A stretch of 5,090 bases of DNA, taken from positions 1-5,090 of the forward strand of contig CANGEZ010000184.1 in assembly GCA_947452875.1 (NCBI GenBank). The letters are read 5' to 3'. Source of the stretch: Chitinophagaceae bacterium (GTDB lineage: Bacteria; Bacteroidota; Bacteroidia; Chitinophagales; Chitinophagaceae). Position numbers and translations under genes: made by a program. Positions 1-5,090 of the stretch are shown piece by piece. The notes under the pieces were generated by a model. That model was not told the origin of the DNA, ran no database searches, and was given only the letters and a program-made list of their open reading frames with translations. Each line of letters begins with the position of its first letter. Positions within the stretch are counted from its first letter, which is position 1.

Positions 1-503
1 GAAAGTGTTGGTTGTACCTGAAAATAATTTGGTGCTGTAGGAACAGTTGCAACTGCCGGTGGGTTGACTGAAAAACCGGTAGCCCCAGCTGATGGATTGC
101 AACTTACATTAGTGGACAAACCAGTATTATCTTGTGCAACGATATAGTAATAAATCACAGACCCTGCAAATGCTCCAGCTGCAAAATTAAAATCATATTG
201 AGAAGTAGCAGTATTGTACACTCCGGTTACAGGTGTGTAAGCATTCAAATTTAATTTCCAATATAACACTGGTAATCCTGCACCTGAAGTTGGAACACCA
301 TCAGGGTCTGTAATAGTTGCAGAAATTGTTCTTGCCCCTTCAACACAAGTATTTGATAATGGTGTGTATACAATATTTGGACCTTGTGCAAAAGCAATTG
401 AAGATAAAAAAAATGAAAAGAAAATAGCTGATATTAAAATAGTATATCTCTTAGGTATAATCCTAAAGACACATAAAAAATTTATGTTTTTACTGGTCCT
501 CAA
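1..503 (-). CDS. Secreted modular protein, N-terminal part only (3' end outside window; start uncertain)
   Basis: The frame is open from the left edge back to an in-frame TAG at 552-554 and has no ATG. I place the start at TTG 503-501; TTG at 539-537 (AGGAAG eight bases upstream), TTG 545-543 and GTG 548-546 are alternatives. A signal peptide is clear: basic RIIPKR, a hydrophobic run ILISAIFFSFF, and the cleavage motif AFA before Gln at 386-384. The mature protein starts QGPNIVYTPLSNTC and continues with ATITDPDGVPTSGAGLPVLY, IYYYIVAQDNTG and NVSCNPSAG. This is a module I know from the N-termini of long Bacteroidota extracellular proteins. Its two Cys (codons 347-345 and 101-99) could form a disulfide. 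A Pro/Ala/Val-rich linker follows, then the edge. It lies about 150 bases downstream of the large gene, on the same strand. Function unknown; probably a surface protein. Confidence 0.8.
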   Translation of the reverse strand, partial: MRTSKNINFLCVFRIIPKRYTILISAIFFSFFLSSIAFAQGPNIVYTPLSNTCVEGARTISATITDPDGVPTSGAGLPVLYWKLNLNAYTPVTGVYNTATSQYDFNFAAGAFAGSVIYYYIVAQDNTGLSTNVSCNPSAGATGFSVNPPAVATVPTAPNYFQVQPTL

Positions 504-654
504 ATGAGTTAAGCTTTTCTTTGTTTGTAATGAATACAAAATCAACACTTCCTATTAAAGGATGATTTGATTGGGAATTAAAATTACCATTTTTTTAGTA
601 AAAAAAGACGAATTAACCCTTATTCATCATTGAGATAACGTATTTTAAAAGTAT
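504..654. other. Intergenic spacer between the two secreted-protein genes
   Basis: About 150 very AT-rich bases separate the stop of the large gene from the likely start of the left gene. I looked on the minus strand for the Bacteroidota promoter pattern (TTG near -33 and TAnnTTTG near -7) and found only a poor match, TACTTTTA just after the stop codon, without a partner. There is a 7-base T/A inverted repeat (590-606), but no GC stem with a T-run on the coding strand. Whether the two genes share a transcript stays open. Confidence 0.5.
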
Positions 655-3600
655 TTATTCTTTTGAAAAAAAGAGTTTCATATCTAAGAAATCTAAATAA
701 TAATAACCTTTCGGCATTGAACTGTTGATTTTCAATACTTTAGAAGTCATTCCTTGCTTTATATCAACAGCAAAAGATGCTAACTTTTGACCATTCAGAT
801 TGTAAATACAAGCTGTATACTTTCCTTCAGTTACACCAGAAATCATTAAGTGAATTTGATTTGATGTGATTGGATTGGGATTAATACGAATAGTAGGTCC
901 TTCTTTTTTTCCAACAAACTTTATTGTGTTGCTCCATGATGACATCCCATTTGTCGTCAATATTTCTATCCTGTAAAAAACTAATTCATCTTGAATGAAG
1001 TCGAAAAAAGGATATGTAACATTAGATCCATTATTGGTAACGTTTGAGAAATATTCAATAGTTGAAAAATGAATACCATCATTACTTTTTTGTAGTTTAT
1101 ATTTCTCAACGTTCATTTCATTAATCACATGTAAATTCAGTGAAACATAATTTTCATGACTAACGCCATTGAGTTTAAATTCACTTATTGGCAATACTGA
1201 AATCGTTTTAAAAAATAGATAAAACCTGTCTTCTGCAAATGATGCAGAATCATTTGAAACCGTAAAGTAATAATCAGTTCCATTCAAATCGATTGGAGTA
1301 TCTAAATGCAGATAATTATCTTTCAAGAATATTTCTCGGTTGTACATATCGAATTGTTCTGATGAGAAATGAAGATGATATTGCTGCTGTTTTAATTGAT
1401 TGATTTTGTAGAAAATGGTATCATTTACCAACACAGGCTTTCTAGTGTCTAGAGCCAATTTTTTTTCATGATTAGAAACTGCTAAAAGTTCACTAAAATT
1501 ATTTATTTTGATCGCATCATTTGCATCAAATGTATCTGAGAACTCATCAGAAAAAAGTACAACATTCCCATCAGTAAGATTATTATTGGTGTTAAATAAT
1601 TCAGTTCTAATCAATGGAGAAATAGCCGTATTTAATTGTCTGAATGGAAAAGCACTTCCCGTAATTTTATTTGATTCCGAAAAATTAACCACACCTCCCG
1701 GTGTTGAATAGACGAAAAATGCCTGACCTGACTGAATGCTGGTGTATGAGGTGTTAGCATTATAATTTATAGTACCTCCTGGAATAGGTCGATAAGCATT
1801 CAGACTGCTTATGGTTTGAAAACCTCCAAATCCATAAGACCCTGGCAATAAAGGATCCCAAACATAAAATTTACTATCAATAGAAGTTGATGTTGATAAT
1901 AATGACGTAAAATTAATTGCTGATGCATAAGGATTGCCAACAGATTGAAGTTGGTTTACTGGTACATTAATTGAAACAGGTGCATCTGTGCCTCTTGAAT
2001 ATAATTTTCCTCTGGTTCTTAAAGTGGTGGGAACCGCTGATGCATTATAAGATTGCACACTTCGGTCGCCTCTTACAAAAACCATGTATCCATTACTGTT
2101 AGCTATTGGATAAGTTTCAGTATTCATAACCCCATCATCAATGCCAATCCAATTATTGCTATTTGAATTATAATATTTAATGGAAGATCCCGCTGGTGAA
2201 TAGAAATCAAATCCTCTGGAAACCGCTCCAGACATACCTCCACTAATTGTAGTGCCAAAATTTGGAGAACTATTTTCTAAAACATTATTTCCTTCCTGCC
2301 AGCATGATTTCAAAGTGCCGCCGAAATCAGGAACGGCAAGGAACTGCCATGATTTGGGATGCGTAACACCCACAGGAATATATCTGAATACTATAAATCT
2401 TCCTGAACCGTTGTATAAAAAACTGTTTGAAGTAGTAATGTAACTAACCGAAGCTGTCATGACTGAGTCAGATAATAACGAAGCATCAAAATCACTTAGT
2501 GCCATTCGAGTATCTGATAATAAAGTCAGCCGATTGTATATACTAATGTTACCAGTAAGCGATTTAACATTCCCAAACCCACCTGAAAGTTTTAAATGAT
2601 AATAATTGAAAGCAGGCACATCTTGATTTCCTGGTTTGAAAAAATCAATAATACTCCCTATTGTTTCATAATGATTATCAGCAGGAATAAATTGATTGCC
2701 AATTCCAATCGTTCCTGAAGTACTTAATACTCTGCCGCCACCTGAAAGTGAAACAAGATCATAGTAATTAATGGCTTTTATCGTTTGTGCGTTATTTCCA
2801 ATTCCATCTCCTGCAAATACAACAGCCCCTCCATTCAATGTATAAGTTCCAGTCAATTCAGGCAAAGTAACTCCGTTCTTTAATAACCTCAATTCTCCAC
2901 CAGACATCACCAAATTACCCAAACCGTTTAATGTAATGTTATTGCCAACAATTACAAGTCCAGCTTCAATCAATAATTGTGTGGCAATATTTAAATTTCC
3001 TTGCAATACTGTCCCTTGTGTATTATTTACTGTTAGATTTTTTAATTGTATGATATTGGTTGGAATAATGATATTCGGGGCTATTCCTGAAATTTTTAAT
3101 GAGGAAGTATTTCCGGCATATAGTATTCCATTTCCGGCAATTGGATTATTTATGGTTAACAAATGATTGCCTACTGTAAATGTTCCTGTTGCCAATTCTA
3201 AAATACCTTCTACGTTTAAATCATTATCCAATTGAATTCCTGGTGTACAATTGGCAATTAAGTTATTCATGTAACTAACGGTAACGGTTGAGCCAGGGAA
3301 AGACTGCAAAGAATTGCAATTGATTTTTATCGTTCCATTATTTATTAAGGTAGTCGTACTAAATGCACCAACATTATAATTTCCTGTTATGGTAAGCATT
3401 ACGCCATTGTCGATTTTCAGAATACCTCCGTTAAGTGTAATATTTTTTATGGTTTGGTTAGAACTGATTTGCAATTCTCCTCCATTCAAAACAACGACGC
3501 TATTTTCATTTATGGTATTACCACCGAACTTATTCAGTTTTATAACACCATTATTAATTGTAGTTGAACCTGTATAATTATTTGATTCATCCAATTCAAT

Positions 3601-5090
3601 CATACCGACACCATTTTTTATTAATGACAATCGACCGGATGTACCATCTATTATTGTACCAGAAAAAATAGTATTGTTAGAGGAGTTTATTGTTAATGTT
3701 GCATTACTCGTACCATTATGAATCTTATTAAGCATTCCAGCATTTCCGTTAGTTGATAAAGAACCAATAGTAATATTTTTTCCATTGCAATTAAGTTCTC
3801 CCCTATTAGATGGCAAGCTTCCTAAAATAAAATCACTTGGATTTAAACTATTAAAAGCGCCTTGATTGCCTGCAATCACAATTCCATCTGCAATGATAAC
3901 TTTGCCAGCAAATAAATTAGTAGCGCTTACGCCTGAAGGTGTTAACTTAAAAGTTCCTCCGCCGGTAAAGGTCAGTGGTTGAGATCCTGTAATTCTGACA
4001 TTAATATCAATTTCATTTCCCAATGGGGCAATTATATTTCCAGTATCCGATAAATTTAGTTCCATGCTTTCTATACCTGCTCCTGTATTATTATTTATTG
4101 CCAAAGTTTTTGTTTGACTGCCATTCATATAATTAGCAATCAATACGTCATCATAATTATTACCTGAAATGCCTCCAAGATTATTTACTGCAACCCCATC
4201 AATATTTAAAACCCCATTAACCTGTGTTGAACTATTCCCAATAGTAACGATTCCGTTGACATGATTAGCTGTATAAGAATTTTCAAAAACGATTGCGCCT
4301 ACATGAAAATCTTGACCTACTGCATGCATATCAATTCCGCATCCTCCAATAATTGTAGTATCTAATCTTGCCAATGATGTAAAATGAGCTATATGATTAT
4401 TGGTTTGTAATGATGCCCCAGGTGGTAGGCCTATTTGCCAGTTATCACCTTCCAACCAAATATTACTTCCGTTTGAAGACCATATAAAATCACCTGCTCC
4501 GCTATAAGGCAACACATCAAAATAATAAATTGGACTTACATCAAGTAACATTCCTGAAGTTGCTGAAGCCTGGATTCCTATATCATTTTGATCATGACTA
4601 TAAAAATTACCTGTTATCGTTACACTGTTTGTTCCTGCTGCGATTAAGCCCGACTGTGAGTTAGGAATATTGAGTACGTATGAGCCTGTAACCAATGAGA
4701 TTGAAAAAGCCGTGTTTTCTGTCACGTTTATTGGATTCATGGCCACAAGATTGTCAACAGCAGTTACTGTAATAGAAAATGGAGCCAAAGCAAATGGAGA
4801 ATTGGGAAGTACTTCTGTAATAATCAATTTTGTAGGTACTGCAGTGGTAAGAAAATTATTAATCAAACCATAACCAGTACCTCCATTGTTAATTGCATAA
4901 GCACAATAATAATAAACAGTAGATGGTGAAAGTCCATTTAAAGAAAGACTGAATGCATTACCATTTAAATTTGAAGCAGCAACACGAATGCCAGTACCAG
5001 GAGTAAAACCAGGCGTAGTACTATATTCAAACCCATATGAAGAAACAGTGCTGCAGCCTGAAGAAGATATGACACCCTGTAAATTAGCAC
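655..5090 (-). CDS. Large T9SS-sorted surface protein with beta-helical PATR passenger (5' end outside window)
   Basis: A single open frame runs from the right edge to a TAA at 655-657, giving 1477 visible residues (residue 1 = codon 5088-5086). A TTG at 4866-4864 is not the start, because the frame upstream is open and encodes a recognisable domain. Visible order: Fn3-like module 1-82 (GLSPSTVYYYCAYA, then GTGYG); Ig-like module about 84-195 (ITVTAVD, then AAGTNSVTITG); Trp cap about 200-239 with W203, W211 and W217; beta-helix about 280-860 rich in Asn, Gly and Thr, with a PATR at 475-518; 'GNPY' module about 890-1150; a module ending in DRFYLFF near 1293; Fn3-like module about 1302-1392 (EKYKLQKSNDGIHF, then FYRIEI); T9SS sorting domain 1400-1477. 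From these families I infer an exported, surface-bound or released adhesin-like protein. No catalytic motif is seen, so the ligand is unknown. Signal peptide and true length lie outside the window. Confidence 0.93.
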   Translation of the reverse strand, partial: ANLQGVISSSGCSTVSSYGFEYSTTPGFTPGTGIRVAASNLNGNAFSLSLNGLSPSTVYYYCAYAINNGGTGYGLINNFLTTAVPTKLIITEVLPNSPFALAPFSITVTAVDNLVAMNPINVTENTAFSISLVTGSYVLNIPNSQSGLIAAGTNSVTITGNFYSHDQNDIGIQASATSGMLLDVSPIYYFDVLPYSGAGDFIWSSNGSNIWLEGDNWQIGLPPGASLQTNNHIAHFTSLARLDTTIIGGCGIDMHAVGQDFHVGAIVFENSYTANHVNGIVTIGNSSTQVNGVLNIDGVAVNNLGGISGNNYDDVLIANYMNGSQTKTLAINNNTGAGIESMELNLSDTGNIIAPLGNEIDINVRITGSQPLTFTGGGTFKLTPSGVSATNLFAGKVIIADGIVIAGNQGAFNSLNPSDFILGSLPSNRGELNCNGKNITIGSLSTNGNAGMLNKIHNGTSNATLTINSSNNTIFSGTIIDGTSGRLSLIKNGVGMIELDESNNYTGSTTINNGVIKLNKFGGNTINENSVVVLNGGELQISSNQTIKNITLNGGILKIDNGVMLTITGNYNVGAFSTTTLINNGTIKINCNSLQSFPGSTVTVSYMNNLIANCTPGIQLDNDLNVEGILELATGTFTVGNHLLTINNPIAGNGILYAGNTSSLKISGIAPNIIIPTNIIQLKNLTVNNTQGTVLQGNLNIATQLLIEAGLVIVGNNITLNGLGNLVMSGGELRLLKNGVTLPELTGTYTLNGGAVVFAGDGIGNNAQTIKAINYYDLVSLSGGGRVLSTSGTIGIGNQFIPADNHYETIGSIIDFFKPGNQDVPAFNYYHLKLSGGFGNVKSLTGNISIYNRLTLLSDTRMALSDFDASLLSDSVMTASVSYITTSNSFLYNGSGRFIVFRYIPVGVTHPKSWQFLAVPDFGGTLKSCWQEGNNVLENSSPNFGTTISGGMSGAVSRGFDFYSPAGSSIKYYNSNSNNWIGIDDGVMNTETYPIANSNGYMVFVRGDRSVQSYNASAVPTTLRTRGKLYSRGTDAPVSINVPVNQLQSVGNPYASAINFTSLLSTSTSIDSKFYVWDPLLPGSYGFGGFQTISSLNAYRPIPGGTINYNANTSYTSIQSGQAFFVYSTPGGVVNFSESNKITGSAFPFRQLNTAISPLIRTELFNTNNNLTDGNVVLFSDEFSDTFDANDAIKINNFSELLAVSNHEKKLALDTRKPVLVNDTIFYKINQLKQQQYHLHFSSEQFDMYNREIFLKDNYLHLDTPIDLNGTDYYFTVSNDSASFAEDRFYLFFKTISVLPISEFKLNGVSHENYVSLNLHVINEMNVEKYKLQKSNDGIHFSTIEYFSNVTNNGSNVTYPFFDFIQDELVFYRIEILTTNGMSSWSNTIKFVGKKEGPTIRINPNPITSNQIHLMISGVTEGKYTACIYNLNGQKLASFAVDIKQGMTSKVLKINSSMPKGYYYLDFLDMKLFFSKE
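658..891 (-). other. T9SS type A C-terminal sorting domain
   Basis: The last 78 residues of the large protein match the type A sorting signal of Bacteroidota (TIGR04183-like). They open with the hallmark IRINPNP, have a central IYNLNGQKL strand with the conserved Gly, and end with MPKGYYYLDF followed by a short basic tail, FFSKE. In characterised T9SS organisms this domain folds as an Ig-like beta-sandwich, is recognised at the outer membrane and is normally cleaved off as cargo is anchored or released. The family assignment rests on motif and position; anchoring versus release cannot be told from sequence. Confidence 0.92.
913..1185 (-). other. Fn3/Ig-like module preceding the sorting domain
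   Basis: Residues about 1302-1392 of the large protein follow the pattern often found just before type A sorting domains: SEFKLNG, a VSLNLHV strand, NEMNVEKYKLQKSNDGIHF, a turn rich in Asn and Ser, and FYRIEILTTNGMSSWSN. Compared with the usual 'W.T..E.N...F.IERS.DG..F' form, the conserved Trp is replaced (LHVINE). It is probably a spacer that presents the sorting domain. Boundaries are approximate. Confidence 0.7.
1642..2424 (-). other. Bacteroidota 'GNPY' C-terminal module
   Basis: Residues about 889-1149 contain RFIVFRYIP, a NGYMVFVRGDR strand, SVGNPYASAINF, YVWDPLLPG and SGQAFFVYS. I recognise this order from the C-terminal halves of many long Bacteroidota secreted proteins, where it lies between a beta-helical or repeat region and the sorting domain. 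Its biochemical role is not known to me. The following stretch, about residues 1150-1301, with DGNVVLFSDEFSDTFDANDA, LVNDTIFYKI and ASFAEDRFYLFF, is its usual companion. Confidence 0.65.
2512..2823 (-). repeat. Two degenerate units of the beta-helix repeat
   Basis: Two consecutive protein units align: residues about 756-805 and 813-859. Shared landmarks are NYYDLVSLSGGG versus NYYHLKLSGGFG, each followed by a Thr/Ser-Gly-Asn-Ile type strand (SGTIGIGNQF versus TGNISIYNRL). At DNA level the 12-mer ccacctgaaagt occurs at 2738-2749 and again at 2579-2590, exactly 159 bases (53 codons) apart, so the repeat is in frame. The units look like old tandem duplications within the passenger. Confidence 0.65.
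3535..3666 (-). other. Autotransporter-associated beta-strand repeat (PATR-like)
   Basis: Residues about 475-518 read FSGTIIDGTSGRLSLIKNG, then GMIELDESNNYTGSTTINNG and VIKL. This matches the passenger-associated transport repeat (TIGR02601/PF12951 pattern: G.L.K.G.G.L.L...N.YTG.T.IN.G.L.L). In type V autotransporters this repeat is part of the beta-helical passenger. Here there is no C-terminal beta-barrel; a T9SS domain occupies that end instead. Further helix turns follow, with LNGG motifs at residues 534, 552 and 752. Confidence 0.85.
4372..4491 (-). other. Trp-rich N-terminal cap of the beta-helix
   Basis: Residues about 200-239 read DFIWSSNGSNIWLEGDNW, then a Pro-Pro-Gly turn and HIAHF. 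The spacing of W203, W211 and W217 followed by a proline turn and an Ala-x-Phe matches the 'W..G....W....NW.....P......A.F' segment that usually opens PATR-containing beta-helix passengers. This places the start of the passenger just after the Ig-like module. Confidence 0.65.
4504..4839 (-). other. Ig-like (invasin/Big-type) module
   Basis: Residues about 84-195 contain a SITVTAVD strand, INVTENTAFSISLVTG, SGLIAAGTNSVTITG and a YYFDVLPY closing strand. This is the pattern of the Bacteroidota Ig-like modules that commonly follow an Fn3-like module in long adhesin-like proteins. It is a likely structural spacer or protein/carbohydrate contact module; no ligand-binding residues can be named. Confidence 0.6.
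4843..5088 (-). other. Fn3-like module, incomplete at window edge
   Basis: Visible residues 1-82 read SYGFEYSTTPGFTPGTG, then a Leu/Ser-rich strand, GLSPSTVYYYCAYAINN and GTGYG before FLTT. This is the repeat common in Bacteroidota surface proteins ('GFEYSTT..F..GTG ... L.PSTTYYYRAYA.N..GT.YG'). It proves that the coding frame continues beyond the TTG at 4866-4864 to the window edge, and suggests that more such repeats may lie upstream. Confidence 0.8.

Noticed and set aside
472..474. ATG at 474-472 as the start of the left gene
   Set aside because: As written it is out of frame with the signal peptide and meets TAG after three codons; it would only work if one base were removed.
574..598. 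Plus-strand terminator-like GGGAATT..AATTACC followed by a T-run
   Set aside because: No plus-strand gene precedes it; the stem is AT-rich with a mismatch, and on the minus strand it lacks a following T-run.
590..606. T7-AGT-A7 inverted repeat as a terminator or operator
   Set aside because: A pure A/T stem of seven bases is expected by chance in such an AT-rich spacer and would be weak.
540..654. Bacteroidota-type promoter for the left gene
   Set aside because: The best -7-like match (TACTTTTA just after the stop codon of the large gene) has no TTG at the right distance, so it is not supported.
4864..4866. TTG as the start codon of the large gene
   Set aside because: The frame is open upstream to the window edge and encodes a typical Fn3-like module, so this TTG is an internal Leu codon.
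1508..4873. Five short plus-strand open frames of 62 to 76 codons (1508-1711, 2252-2443, 2936-3166, 3389-3577, 4670-4873)
   Set aside because: All lie antisense to the large gene, show no family motif and have compositions expected from the reverse of Asn/Gly/Thr-rich coding sequence.

Overview
The window is AT-rich (roughly one third G+C by eye) and comes from a member of the Bacteroidota. The evidence is a C-terminal type IX secretion system (T9SS) sorting domain, together with Fn3-like and Ig-like modules and a 'GNPY' C-terminal module typical of that phylum's surface and secreted proteins. The order within the phylum (Flavobacteriia-like or Chitinophagia-like) cannot be decided from this stretch.

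Layout: everything recognisable is on the minus strand. Positions 655 to 5090 hold the 3' part of one very large gene that runs off the right edge. Its 1477 visible residues read, from N to C: an Fn3-like module, an Ig-like (invasin-type) module, a Trp-rich cap, a long Asn/Gly/Thr-rich beta-helical passenger with an autotransporter-associated repeat (PATR), three C-terminal modules common in Bacteroidota secreted proteins, and a T9SS type A sorting domain ending at the stop codon. After a gap of about 150 bases with no clear gene, promoter or terminator, positions 1 to about 503 hold the 5' part of a second secreted modular protein running off the left edge. It has an obvious signal peptide but no in-frame ATG.

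How they fit together: both products look exported, and the first should be attached to or released at the cell surface by T9SS. They probably form a tandem pair of adhesin-like or surface-display proteins. No enzyme, transporter or regulator is visible, so a substrate or partner cannot be named. No RNA gene, mobile element, CRISPR array or attachment site was seen. I find no evidence for a new multi-gene system. The most informative oddities are the start-codon problem of the left gene and the repeat structure of the beta-helix.
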